Numbered from the stretch's first letter, positions 1-8,694 are shown. The stretch is 33,966 bases of DNA from CALVGQ01 sp964370435 (GCA_964370435.1 CAYJJG010000016.1:1-33966); one strand, 5' to 3'. The notes: generated by a model from the sequence alone, not told the origin. Program-made: numbers and translations.

Positions 1-3
1 ATT

Positions 4-2181
4 ATGAATATTAATTATAAAGATAAAAACACCTTGCTTTTAATAGGAATCTTAGCTGCAGTTAGTATTGTAGCTTTAATATCAGCGTCCACTTATTTAA
101 ATCAAGGTAATAGTATTGAAGTACCCGACTTTAAAGATAAAACAGTTCAAGATGTAAAATTATGGATTGATGAGCATAAACTTGATGATGATGTAGAAAT
201 TTTATATCAGTATGATGAAGAAGTAGAAGAAAACATCGTTATTAGTCAAAGTATCGAAGCACTTGAAACTTTAGAAAATGGCGAAAAATTAACTATTAGC
301 ATTTCTAAAGGAGCCGATCCAGAACTATTAGTAATGTTCCCTACTTTCACAGAAATGAGTAAAGATGAAATTATTAAGTTTTTTGAAAACAACAAGTTCA
401 GTGATGTTACTTATGAATATGTTGTAAGTGATACGATACCAAAAGACACTTTTATAAAAATCAATATTGACGATACTCAAGCAAGAAGAAGTGATTTAAT
501 TGTGATCACCATATCCATTGGTAATGAAAATATTGGTGTTGAAATCACAATGCCTGACTTTAAAGATTCAAGCCAAGAAAACATTAAAGCATGGGCAAAC
601 ACAAACAATATTACAGTAACTTTTGTTACCGAAACTAGCACTACTGTTGAAAGTGGTAAAGTAATTTCGCAATCAATTGAAGCAGGTGAAACTATAACTA
701 CTGGAAGTAAATTAGAAATTGTACTTTCTGGTGGAAAAGGTATTGAAATACCTGATTTAAAAGGCAAGACACAAGAAGAAGTAGAAGCATGGGCTAAAGA
801 AAATAATGCCAATGTAGACTTAATCAACTATTATGCTGATAGTACAGAAAAAGGTAAAGTAATTAGTACTACACCAGGAAGTGGAACACTGGCAAGCAGT
901 GCAACCCTAAGAGTTTATATCTCACTGGGATCTGTAGTTATTCCTGACTTTACTGATGAAAAAGAAGAAGACGTTAAAAAGTGGATTGAGACCACAAATA
1001 AATCAATCTATTCAAAAGATAACTATATTAGTTATGAAGTAAAAAAAGATACCAATAGCACAAAAGATATCGGTACTATCATTAGCACTAACCCTAGCAA
1101 AAACAGTGAAGTTAAACTTGGAAGTACGATATCCATTACTGTTGTTGATAAAGAATCAGTACAAGTAGACAGTAAATCCAATGTTACAGTAAGTGCCTTA
1201 AGAACTTATGTAGAAGGATTAGATATGGTCCTAGGTTCTGCAACTAAAACACTATATCATGACACTATTGCTAGTGGTTATGTTATAAGTAGTGATAGTG
1301 GATTAAAAACAGTAGGTACTACAATTAATTACACGACTTCTAAAGGTAAATTTATTCCTGGAACCTATACCAGTTTAAGTAGCTGTCAAAGTGCCATTAA
1401 TAAAGCACATAGCGAAGGTGCTAGTGGTTATAGTTGTGTAGTAAGTAAAGAAGAATATAGTAATACTGTAGCTACAGGATCCGTTATTAGTCAAAGTATA
1501 AGTGGCAAAACGATAAATCTTGTTATATCAAAAGGTAAACAAATAAATGTAGTATCTTATGCAGGAAAAACAGAATCAGAATTCATCACCTATTTAAACA
1601 CTAATAACCTTGTACGTGGTACACGTAGTGAAGCTTATAGTGATACCATTGCAGTGGGAAGTATTATTTCCAATGATACCGGAAACAAACCTGAAGGTTC
1701 TAAAATCAATTATGTAGTATCCAAAGGGCGTGAACCTATAAGCGTAGTATCTTATGTTAATCAATCTGAACAAACCTTCCTAGATTTCTTAAAATCTAAC
1801 GGATTAACTGCAGGCGTTCGTACTGAAGTATACCATAGCAGTATTGCAGCAGGACTACTAATTAGTAATGATACAGGATCCTTTGCATTTGGAAACACAG
1901 TTAATTATACCGTTTCATTAGGAGTACAACCACCACAAGAATATTTAATAGCGGTAAATTTAGCAGATTATGAGGTTATTAATAACCCAGATCAATCAAA
2001 AGCAAATATTCTAAATTATTTAAGTAATACTTTAGGTATTCCTAGTGACTATATTAACATTAGTATTGTTGCTAGTGAGCGTACTTCTGGAGAATTAATT
2101 GAATATCCAGCAGCAGGAAGCAAAATATCTCCTACTAAAGATAAACCTGTAGTAGTAAAAATTTCTAATGGTCAAAGTTAA
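4..2181 (+). CDS. Membrane-anchored multi-PASTA repeat protein (possibly 5'-truncated)
   Basis: The protein has 725 residues from this ATG. A short charged N-terminus is followed by one membrane segment (about residues 11-31), and the rest lies outside the cell. From residue 38 to the end there are about ten tandem units of 62-72 residues. The first five carry the PASTA signature of a [VI]PDF start, a long helix, then G..I/V.S..P/A and a closing beta strand; units 6-9 are more divergent and share SY or YT starts and a GS/GxxIS core. C461 and C478 lie in one unit and could form a disulfide. PASTA domains bind muropeptides or beta-lactams in Ser/Thr kinases and penicillin-binding proteins. No kinase or transpeptidase domain is visible. 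The start is three bases from the window edge and the frame is open upstream, so this could be the C-terminal part of a PASTA kinase; the ribosome site cannot be seen. It is followed by a terminator. Confidence 0.8.
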   Translation: MNINYKDKNTLLLIGILAAVSIVALISASTYLNQGNSIEVPDFKDKTVQDVKLWIDEHKLDDDVEILYQYDEEVEENIVISQSIEALETLENGEKLTISISKGADPELLVMFPTFTEMSKDEIIKFFENNKFSDVTYEYVVSDTIPKDTFIKINIDDTQARRSDLIVITISIGNENIGVEITMPDFKDSSQENIKAWANTNNITVTFVTETSTTVESGKVISQSIEAGETITTGSKLEIVLSGGKGIEIPDLKGKTQEEVEAWAKENNANVDLINYYADSTEKGKVISTTPGSGTLASSATLRVYISLGSVVIPDFTDEKEEDVKKWIETTNKSIYSKDNYISYEVKKDTNSTKDIGTIISTNPSKNSEVKLGSTISITVVDKESVQVDSKSNVTVSALRTYVEGLDMVLGSATKTLYHDTIASGYVISSDSGLKTVGTTINYTTSKGKFIPGTYTSLSSCQSAINKAHSEGASGYSCVVSKEEYSNTVATGSVISQSISGKTINLVISKGKQINVVSYAGKTESEFITYLNTNNLVRGTRSEAYSDTIAVGSIISNDTGNKPEGSKINYVVSKGREPISVVSYVNQSEQTFLDFLKSNGLTAGVRTEVYHSSIAAGLLISNDTGSFAFGNTVNYTVSLGVQPPQEYLIAVNLADYEVINNPDQSKANILNYLSNTLGIPSDYINISIVASERTSGELIEYPAAGSKISPTKDKPVVVKISNGQS

Positions 2182-2209
2182 TACATCTACATATAAAACC
2201 ATGACAACA

Positions 2210-2244
2210 AAAGACAATGTTTAGTGAAGAACATTGTCTTTTTT
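2210..2244 (+). terminator. Rho-independent terminator of the PASTA gene
   Basis: A perfect 12-bp inverted repeat (AAAGACAATGTT with AACATTGTCTTT, 8-nt loop) is followed by a T run, 29 bases after the PASTA stop codon. The rest of the gap to 2410 holds no recognisable gene. Confidence 0.9.
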
Positions 2245-2410
2245 AACTTCTATCAAAACTAATATACTTTCTTATTTATTACTATTACAGTTAAAGTAAA
2301 CTAGCACTATAGTAAATTAAACGGTTAAACAAAAGGATAACTCCCCTTGACTTATTAATTTATGCTAACAAATAACAAAAAGTTTGTAGAGCCTTCGTAA
2401 TTAAATATAA

Positions 2411-2764
2411 TTAACTTATTGTTTTTGTAGCTATGACATCAACACCTGTTTGTGCTACATCATGAATAATAACATCTCCCCTTGAAATTGGTAAAGTATG
2501 ATTATGCATAGCTATAAACTTCATTACTTCCATAATTTTTGCTTTATCAACTGCAACCTCAGTTTTAACTGGAATGCGCACTTTACTGCCTTTAACAGCT
2601 ATTGTAGATGTAATCATTCGCTTAGGGCTAAATAATTCATTTCTAGCATAATCAACACCTCTAACGCAGGTATTTCCCTCTACTGAGATAAGCTCTTGTT
2701 GAGTATACTCCACTTCTAAATTACATCCTAAAGGACAATTAATACAAATTAGATTTTTTTTCAT
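2411..2764 (-). CDS. DUF1667 cysteine-motif protein of the glycerol operon
   Basis: This 117-residue cytosolic protein opens with ICINCPLGC followed by a further Cys at NTCVRG, a CxxC...C pattern suited to an iron-sulfur centre or zinc. The length and motif match the DUF1667 family, which is commonly encoded next to GlpA/GlpB-like flavoproteins in anaerobic Firmicutes. It is the last gene of the glp operon; its ATG overlaps the stop of the preceding oxidoreductase by 4 bases and a GGAGG lies upstream. A role as small electron-transfer subunit of a glycerol-3-phosphate dehydrogenase complex is inferred from context. The biochemical function is not established from sequence. Confidence 0.85.
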   Translation of the reverse strand: MKKNLICINCPLGCNLEVEYTQQELISVEGNTCVRGVDYARNELFSPKRMITSTIAVKGSKVRIPVKTEVAVDKAKIMEVMKFIAMHNHTLPISRGDVIIHDVAQTGVDVIATKTIS

Positions 2765-4026
2765 CCTTCATCCTCCACTCTTAAAGTAATTTTTTGCACA
2801 TCTTGTTTATTATTAAACATCTCTTTTGTTAATTTAATTTCTTCCATCTCGGCAGGAAGCATAATTTTTTTTCTTTTTCTTTGTACACATTGATCATCAA
2901 AATAGACCGCTACGACCACCTCTTTTAGTACATCTTTTACTCTAAATCGAAGTGTTAAAGGTAGCTCAACATATTCCTTATTAATATAATTAGGAATTAC
3001 GTAACGAATTTTATCAGCCACTTCTAGTTGGATCGTAGCTTTTGAAGGCTCTTTTTTATCCAGTATATAGTCAGCAGCATGCTTTCCGGCAAGCGTTGCT
3101 TCAACAGTTACAAAATCAACTAAATCATGGACATGCAGTACATTACCACAAGCAAAAACACCTTCAATATTAGTTTGTAATGTATCATCAACAATAGCAC
3201 CACTAGTAATCTTACTTAATTCTACTCCCATACCTAGACTTAATTCATTTTCTGGTATTAATCCAACTGACAATAATAATGTATCGCAAGCTATTTCAAA
3301 TTCTGTTCCTATGATTGGGGATAAATGTTCATCAACCTTGGCTAAAATAACACTTTCAACTCGCTTACTTCCCTTAATTTTCACTACTGTATGACTTAAT
3401 AGTAATGGAATATTATAATCATCAAGACATTGCACAATATTACGCTTTAATCCTGCACTATAAGGCATTAGTTCAGCAACAGCTTTAACTTTAACCCCTT
3501 CCAAAACTAATCTTCTTGCCATAATTAAACCAATATCTCCCGAGCCAAGAATTACCACTTCTTTACCAGGCAGATAGCCATCAATGTTAACCCATTTTTG
3601 AGCTGTTCCTGCACTATAAATACCAGAACCTCGATAACCACTAATATTTATAGCACCTCGTGGGCGCTCTCTACAACCCATAGCTAATACAACGGCCTTA
3701 GCTTGTATTTCAACATAACCCTCTTGTTTACTCATAATCTTAATTATTTTCTCTTCATCAATATCAATAACCATCGATGATAGCATAACAGGTATGTTCA
3801 TAGCATTTACTTGTTCAATAAAGCGTTCTGCATATTCTGGTCCGCATAATTCTTCTTTAAACGTGTGTAGCCCAAAACCATTATGAATACATTGATTTAA
3901 TATACCTCCTAATTCTTGATCACGCTCTATAATAATTAAATCTTCAATTCCCTGTTGCTTAGCACTTATTGCTGCAGCTAAACCTGCAGGTCCACCACCT
4001 ATAATAACTAAATCATATGTTCTCAT
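2761..4026 (-). CDS. FAD/NAD(P)-dependent oxidoreductase of the glycerol operon
   Basis: The protein has 421 residues. A Rossmann FAD motif GGGPAG lies at residues 10-15, followed by GGILNQCIHNGFG, typical of the HcnB/opine-oxidase-A-like pyridine nucleotide-disulfide oxidoreductase family. A second dinucleotide motif (GSGDIG, near residue 160) should bind NAD(P), and a C-terminal FAD contact (GVFACGN) is present. No CxxxxC redox pair of thioredoxin-reductase type stands out. It lies between the G3P dehydrogenase-like flavoprotein gene (14-base overlap) and the DUF1667 gene (4-base overlap), so the three are translationally coupled. By analogy with GlpABC it probably passes electrons from glycerol-3-phosphate oxidation to another carrier. 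That role is inferred from context. Confidence 0.85.
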   Translation of the reverse strand: MRTYDLVIIGGGPAGLAAAISAKQQGIEDLIIIERDQELGGILNQCIHNGFGLHTFKEELCGPEYAERFIEQVNAMNIPVMLSSMVIDIDEEKIIKIMSKQEGYVEIQAKAVVLAMGCRERPRGAINISGYRGSGIYSAGTAQKWVNIDGYLPGKEVVILGSGDIGLIMARRLVLEGVKVKAVAELMPYSAGLKRNIVQCLDDYNIPLLLSHTVVKIKGSKRVESVILAKVDEHLSPIIGTEFEIACDTLLLSVGLIPENELSLGMGVELSKITSGAIVDDTLQTNIEGVFACGNVLHVHDLVDFVTVEATLAGKHAADYILDKKEPSKATIQLEVADKIRYVIPNYINKEYVELPLTLRFRVKDVLKEVVVAVYFDDQCVQRKRKKIMLPAEMEEIKLTKEMFNNKQDVQKITLRVEDEG

Positions 4027-5458
4027 AATTTATTCCTCTTTGTATTACTAATGGCGATTCATCGCTATTTTTAGTTATATCTTCATAATTCAATTTACCT
4101 TCACGAGCTATGATTTCCATAATTTTTGATGTACAAAAACCACCTTGACAACGCCCCATTTGTGCTCGTGTTCTTCTTTTAATACCGTCTAAAGATAAAG
4201 CACCTACAGGGCGATGAATAGCATCAATAATCTCTTGTTCACTAATTCGCTCACATCTACAAATAATATGTGCATATAAAGGTTTTTCCTTGATTAATTG
4301 CATTCTTTTTTCTTTATCTAATTGTAGTGGATTAACAATAGCATCACGTCTATCAATATAATTTATTTTTTTTGATGCATTTAATTTAGTAACGATTATA
4401 TTTTTAACATATTTTCCAATAGCTACACTAGCACTAAGACCTGGTGATGCTATACCTGCACAATCAATAAACCCTTCTGACCCTTGTACTTCTTCAATGA
4501 TAAAATCTTCATCATCACTTAGTGCTCTCAGTCCACTAAAAGAAGTAATGGCATGTTTTAGAGGAACATCTTTAACATTTAAACAAGCCTTCAACTGTAT
4601 TTCCTTTAAACCTTCAACACTAGTTGAGGTGTCTTCTTTATCCTCAATATCATGAGCAGTGGGACCTACCAATAAATTACCATGTACTGTTGGTGTCACT
4701 AACATTCCTTTTCCTAATTTTGTCGGTAGTGAAAATACAACATGACGCACATGATTGCCTACTTCTTTATCTAGTAAAATGTATTCACCACGACGAGGAG
4801 TAATTTTTAATTTTTCATCACTTACCATATTATGCACTTCATCAGCATAAACTCCAGCTGCATTAACAACTATTCTACTTTCAAAATTGCCTTTATTAGT
4901 AATAATTCTCCATCCATCTTGTATTTTCATTATTTGTTGTACATGATGATTTCGATAAAAAGCTACTTCATTTTGACAAGCAACCTCTGCTAAAGCTATA
5001 GTTAACTCAAATGGACATATAATCCCAGCACTAGGAGCATACAACAACGCCACAACTTCATCAGCAAGATTAGGTTCCATCTTTTTCATAAGTTCTTTAT
5101 CTTCAATAAGTTGTAAACCTTCTACTTTATTTGTAATTCCCCTATCATAAAGCGCTTTAAGTTTACCTTTATCATCCTCATGAATACAAGTAACCAATGA
5201 GCCTGTTTTCTTATATGCAATTTGTAATCTTTCTGCAACCTCTTCGATCATTTTAGTACCTTCAACATTGAGTTTAGCCATTAATGTATTTTCTTTAGCA
5301 TCATATCCTGCGTGAATAATACCACTATTAGCTTTAGAAGTTCCTGAACAAATATCTTCCTCTTTCTCTAGCACTGCTACCGATAAATCATATCGTGAAC
5401 AAGCCTCTGCTATAGCACAACCACTGACTCCTGCGCCAATAATAACAACATCAAACAT
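4013..5458 (-). CDS. Glycerol-3-phosphate dehydrogenase-like FAD protein with BFD-type [2Fe-2S] domain
   Basis: The start is set at 5458, where AAGGAGG is correctly spaced before ATG; an in-frame upstream ATG would precede that ribosome site. The protein has 481 residues. The N-terminal FAD motif GAGVSG (7-12) opens a DAO-type oxidase fold like GlpA/GlpO/LhgO. The C-terminal region carries CRC and later CQGGFC, the four-cysteine arrangement of BFD-like [2Fe-2S] domains, as in anaerobic GlpA. It probably oxidises glycerol-3-phosphate to dihydroxyacetone phosphate with the two downstream partners. The gene follows glpK but is separated from it by a strong hairpin-terminator ending just before its ribosome site, so its transcription is likely conditional. 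Substrate assignment rests on operon context, and a related 2-hydroxyacid substrate cannot be excluded. Confidence 0.87.
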   Translation of the reverse strand: MFDVVIIGAGVSGCAIAEACSRYDLSVAVLEKEEDICSGTSKANSGIIHAGYDAKENTLMAKLNVEGTKMIEEVAERLQIAYKKTGSLVTCIHEDDKGKLKALYDRGITNKVEGLQLIEDKELMKKMEPNLADEVVALLYAPSAGIICPFELTIALAEVACQNEVAFYRNHHVQQIMKIQDGWRIITNKGNFESRIVVNAAGVYADEVHNMVSDEKLKITPRRGEYILLDKEVGNHVRHVVFSLPTKLGKGMLVTPTVHGNLLVGPTAHDIEDKEDTSTSVEGLKEIQLKACLNVKDVPLKHAITSFSGLRALSDDEDFIIEEVQGSEGFIDCAGIASPGLSASVAIGKYVKNIIVTKLNASKKINYIDRRDAIVNPLQLDKEKRMQLIKEKPLYAHIICRCERISEQEIIDAIHRPVGALSLDGIKRRTRAQMGRCQGGFCTSKIMEIIAREGKLNYEDITKNSDESPLVIQRGINYENI

Positions 5459-5477
5459 AAATTCCCTCCTTATATAT

Positions 5478-5520
5478 AAAAAGCAAAGCAAACATGGCTT
5501 CCATGCTTATTTGCTTTGCT
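5478..5520 (-). terminator. Regulated hairpin-terminator between glpK and the G3P dehydrogenase gene
   Basis: On the minus strand an exact 11-bp inverted repeat (AGCAAAGCAAA with TTTGCTTTGCT) encloses a smaller CATGG/CCATG stem and is followed by TTTTT. It lies 7 bases before the AAGGAGG (5465-5471) of the downstream gene. The gene arrangement (glpP and glpK upstream, G3P dehydrogenase downstream) matches the known GlpP-controlled terminator of glpD leaders in Bacillus. GlpP control here is inferred. Confidence 0.8.
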
Positions 5521-5602
5521 CTAATCTCACGCATTGATTTACTTTTTAAATTATATCTTAATTATAACGCATAAAGCATTACTTTAAAAGCAATTCTTTA
5601 AA

Positions 5603-7099
5603 CTAATCTTCTTTTGCCCAATCAAAAGCATATTTGATTGCTTTATTCCAACCTTTTAATTGTTTTTGTCTTTGCATTTCATCCATTTCTGGATTAAATG
5701 TTTTATTACATTTCCAATTCCTAAGGACATCTTCTTTATCTTTCCAGTAACCTACCGCAAGCCCCGCTAAATAAGCAGCACCTAATGCTGTGGTTTCAAC
5801 ACACTCGGGTCTTTTTACAGTGACATTAGTAATATCGGCTTGCTTTTGCATTAAATAATTATTAGCACAAGCACCACCGTCTACTTTTAAAGTAGTTAGT
5901 TTCATTACAGCTTCTTCTTGCATTACTGCCAATACATCTTGTACTTGATAACATAAAGAATCTAATGTCGCTCTTATAATATGATATTTATTAACACCTC
6001 GGGTCAGCCCAACTATTGTTCCTCTTGCATATTGATCCCAGTATGGTGCTCCTAATCCTGTAAATGCAGGTACTACATAACAGCCATTGGTATCTTCTAC
6101 TTTAGTTGCCATATACTCTGAATCTGCGGCAGTATCAATTAAACGCAATTCGTCACGAAGCCACTGTATTGCTGCTCCTGCTACAAAAATAGACCCCTCT
6201 AATGCATAATTCACTTTACTATCTAATCCCCAGGCAATGGTCGTTACTAAGCCTTTATTAGAAAACACTGGCTTTTCTCCTGTATTCATCAATAAGAAAC
6301 ATCCTGTGCCATAAGTATTCTTTACATCACCACTATTAAAACAGGTTTGACCAAATAAGGCTGCCTGCTGATCCCCCGCTGCACCACTAATCGCAATACT
6401 TCCACCTAAAAAATGTTCATCACTATAGCCATATAAGCAACTTGATGGTTTAACCTCAGGAAGCATACTTTTTGGAATAGCTAATTCTTCTAATATTTCT
6501 TCATCCCATTCAAGAGTATTTATATTAAATAACATCGTTCTTGACGCATTAGAGTAATCACTGACATGTACTTTGCCACCAGTTAACTTATAAATCAGCC
6601 ATGTTTCTACTGTACCAAAAAGAAGTTCACCACTATTAGCACGCTCTTTAGCACCCTCAACATGATCTAGTATCCATTTTAATTTTGTAGCTGAAAAATA
6701 GGCATCAATAACAAGTCCAGTTTTACTTCTGAATTTTTCAATAAGTCCTTTTTCTTTTAATGAATCACAGTACTCAGCAGTACGACGACACTGCCACACA
6801 ATAGCATTATATATTGGCTCTCCCGTAATTTTATCCCAAACGATTGTAGTTTCTCTTTGGTTAGTAATCCCTATGGCTTTAATTTGATTCGCGCTTATAC
6901 CAATCATTGACATTGCCTCTGTCGCAACACCTAACTGTGTAGACCAAATTTCATTCGCATCATGTTCAACCCAACCTGGTTTTGGAAAGTGCTGTCTAAA
7001 CTCTTTTCTAGCAATGCTACAGATTGACCCTTTTTCATCAAATAGGATACAACGATTACTGGTAGTTCCGGCATCTAATGCCATGATATATTTTTTCAT
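5603..7099 (-). CDS. glpK: Glycerol kinase
   Basis: The protein phosphorylates glycerol to sn-glycerol-3-phosphate with ATP in the cytosol. It has 498 residues from the ATG at 7099, which has AAAGGAG upstream; the open frame runs 8 codons further but without a ribosome site. FGGY-family landmarks are present: DAGTTSNR near the N-terminus, ITNQRETT, WQCRRT, the AGDQQAALFGQ nucleotide-site loop and GLGAPYWD. His229 in HFLGG, 13 residues before AGDQQ, aligns with the histidine that HPr phosphorylates to activate GlpK in enterococci. It sits 11 bases after glpP in the same operon. No glpF facilitator gene is seen nearby. Confidence 0.97.
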   Translation of the reverse strand: MKKYIMALDAGTTSNRCILFDEKGSICSIARKEFRQHFPKPGWVEHDANEIWSTQLGVATEAMSMIGISANQIKAIGITNQRETTIVWDKITGEPIYNAIVWQCRRTAEYCDSLKEKGLIEKFRSKTGLVIDAYFSATKLKWILDHVEGAKERANSGELLFGTVETWLIYKLTGGKVHVSDYSNASRTMLFNINTLEWDEEILEELAIPKSMLPEVKPSSCLYGYSDEHFLGGSIAISGAAGDQQAALFGQTCFNSGDVKNTYGTGCFLLMNTGEKPVFSNKGLVTTIAWGLDSKVNYALEGSIFVAGAAIQWLRDELRLIDTAADSEYMATKVEDTNGCYVVPAFTGLGAPYWDQYARGTIVGLTRGVNKYHIIRATLDSLCYQVQDVLAVMQEEAVMKLTTLKVDGGACANNYLMQKQADITNVTVKRPECVETTALGAAYLAGLAVGYWKDKEDVLRNWKCNKTFNPEMDEMQRQKQLKGWNKAIKYAFDWAKED

Positions 7100-7110
7100 A
7101 TGCCTCTCCT

Positions 7111-7674
7111 TTAATAGTTCCACACTTTAACATTACTACTAGATACTGAAGTAGCATTGGCATTAAGAGCCTCTACAACATCTTCTTTATCACTAATTAA
7201 ACCACCCACAATAAGTGGGACATCAATTGATCCCGCTATCTTTTTTATGATTTTAGGCATCAAACCAGGAAGTATTTCTACACTATCTGGTTTGGCATTA
7301 CTACACTGCTTAGACAGATTTTCAAAAGCCATCGAATCTAATATAAACACTCTAAGTACTGTATATAGAGCTATTTCTTTTGCCCTTTTTATAATAGTAG
7401 GTCTTGTCGATATAATACCATCAGCTAAAGTATGCTTTTTGATATAATCTACTGACACTTCTTTAGCACTTAATCCTGAAATTAAATCGATATGTACCAT
7501 AACTGACTTATCAGCTTCTTTCAGTTGTCTAACAATACCTTCAATAGTGCAAATATCACCATATAACACAAAAACTATTTTTATATTATCATTATTACAA
7601 CATTGTCTTAGTCCTTCATTATCTTTTATTGCTGCAATCACAGGGTTTGTTTCAAGCTGTATTTGAAATCCCAT
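7111..7674 (-). CDS. glpP: Glycerol-3-phosphate-responsive antiterminator
   Basis: This is an RNA-binding regulator of the GlpP family. With glycerol-3-phosphate bound, members prevent termination in glp leaders and stabilise the mRNA. The start is placed at the ATG at 7674, with TAGGAGG at proper spacing; the open frame extends 9 codons further without a better ribosome site. The 187 residues show the TIM-barrel-like family pattern, including SVEILPGLMPKII and PLIVGGLI near the C-terminus. It is the first gene of the glp operon. The likely target in this window is the hairpin-terminator at 5478-5520, before the G3P dehydrogenase gene. Confidence 0.93.
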   Translation of the reverse strand: MGFQIQLETNPVIAAIKDNEGLRQCCNNDNIKIVFVLYGDICTIEGIVRQLKEADKSVMVHIDLISGLSAKEVSVDYIKKHTLADGIISTRPTIIKRAKEIALYTVLRVFILDSMAFENLSKQCSNAKPDSVEILPGLMPKIIKKIAGSIDVPLIVGGLISDKEDVVEALNANATSVSSSNVKVWNY

Positions 7675-7710
7675 CACTAACCTCCTATCATTACCACACA
7701 TTCTAATAAA

Positions 7711-7739
7711 ATTATACTAGAAACCGCAAACAATTGCAT
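7711..7739 (-). promoter_or_regulatory. Candidate glp operon promoter with possible cre site
   Basis: Minus strand: -10 TATAAT (7716-7711), 17-bp spacer, weak -35 ATGCAA (7739-7734). The spacer holds AGAAACCGCAAACA (plus strand 7719-7732), which matches 10 of 14 positions of the Bacillus cre consensus TGAAARCGYTTWCA, including the central CG. Catabolite repression of glycerol genes is usual in Firmicutes, but the match is imperfect. Confidence 0.45.
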
Positions 7740-7955
7740 TAAAAAAGTAGTTATATTATTCTCAAGATAGATAACATTCAATAGTAAGTTGTATATTATT
7801 CAATTGTAGATAAAAACAAGAATAATAAGCTATCCTTGTAATAAATTATTCTTTATCTTATGTGAAAACTTATCTATTAAAGATTAAAATAGTTATGATG
7901 TTATAAACCCATTAACTTAATTTTACTTATTCTAAGCTTATATCTTTTTTGTCGT
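7740..7955. other. AT-rich divergent intergenic region
   Basis: This is the middle of the 345-base gap between glpP and the divergent response-regulator gene. A second possible minus-strand promoter for glpP (TTGAAT, 17-bp spacer, TAATAT) lies within it, but the match is weak in such AT-rich DNA. I see no ORF with a ribosome site, no RNA gene and no strong hairpin. Confidence 0.4.
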
Positions 7956-7988
7956 TTTAATCTAACTTTAATAAAGCTATGCTATAAT
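7956..7988 (+). promoter_or_regulatory. Two-component operon promoter with 11-bp direct-repeat operator
   Basis: Two direct repeats TTTAATCTAAC and TTTAATAAAGC (7956-7977) are spaced exactly 11 bp, one helical turn, as for OmpR/PhoB-class regulators. They cover the -35 position, which has no good -35 hexamer. A -10 TATAAT with extended TGC lies at 7983-7988, five bases after the second repeat. The same layout precedes the PepSY gene. Autoregulation is inferred. Confidence 0.7.
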
Positions 7989-8019
7989 ACAAATAAATAT
8001 ACAATATGAGGGATAACTT

Positions 8020-8694
8020 ATGCGAATTTTATTAGCTGAAGATGAAAAAGACATGAATAAAATCATCACAAAAAAATTAATTTCTGAAGGTTATGCTGTG
8101 GATAGTTGTTATGACGGAGAAGAAGCACTCGATTATATACTAAGTGTTGATTATGATGCAGTAATACTGGATATCATGATGCCAAAGCTGGATGGTTTTT
8201 CTGTCCTTAAAACAATGCGCTTGAAAGCAATAGAAACTCCTGTGATATTTTTAACTGCAAGAGATGCAGTAGCAGACAGAGTAAAAGGACTTGATCTTGG
8301 CGCAAATGATTATCTTATAAAACCTTTTTCTTTTGAAGAGCTTCTGGCTCGTGTCCGTGTGATGACAAGACTAAAATCAGGTAAATCCACAAGCATATTA
8401 TCTATTGCAGACTTAACGCTCGACATAAGTGCGCATAGTGTAAAACGAGGATATACCTTAATAACACTATCAGCAAAAGAGTATGCCCTATTAAAATACA
8501 TGATGTACAATGTTGGCATTGTACTTTCAAGAGAAAAAATTGAAAATCATATTTGGAACCATGACTATGAGGGAGGCTCCAATGTTGTAGATGTATATAT
8601 ACGCTATCTTAGAAAGAAAATCGATAGTAATTATGAGATTAAATTAATACATACTGTAAGAGGTAGTGGCTATGTACTTCGGGAGGAAATATGA
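8020..8694 (+). CDS. OmpR/PhoB-family response regulator
   Basis: The protein has 224 residues. The receiver domain (about 1-115) has the acidic pair E7/D8, phospho-acceptor D51 in ILDIMMP, T79 in FLTARD and the conserved Lys in IKPFSFEEL. The C-terminal winged helix (about 128-224) has the Trans_Reg_C pattern ending HTVRGSGYVL. The ribosome site is GAGGG at normal spacing. It overlaps the downstream histidine kinase gene by 4 bases, a classic cognate pair. The direct-repeat operators at 7956-7977 and 10053-10074 suggest that it controls its own operon and the adjacent PepSY gene. The closest functional classes are envelope-stress or antimicrobial-peptide regulators; the signal is unknown. 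Confidence 0.95.
   Translation: MRILLAEDEKDMNKIITKKLISEGYAVDSCYDGEEALDYILSVDYDAVILDIMMPKLDGFSVLKTMRLKAIETPVIFLTARDAVADRVKGLDLGANDYLIKPFSFEELLARVRVMTRLKSGKSTSILSIADLTLDISAHSVKRGYTLITLSAKEYALLKYMMYNVGIVLSREKIENHIWNHDYEGGSNVVDVYIRYLRKKIDSNYEIKLIHTVRGSGYVLREEI

Noticed and set aside
2246..2410. Small gene or RNA in the gap between the PASTA terminator and the glp operon
   Set aside because: AT-rich sequence without ribosome site, convincing hairpin or conserved motif.
5459..5491. Upstream ATG for the G3P dehydrogenase-like gene
   Set aside because: It would place the strong AAGGAGG ribosome site inside the coding region; the ATG at 5458 is correctly spaced.
7157..7447. Plus-strand frame opposite glpP
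   Set aside because: Shadow of glpP; no ribosome site and no family resemblance.
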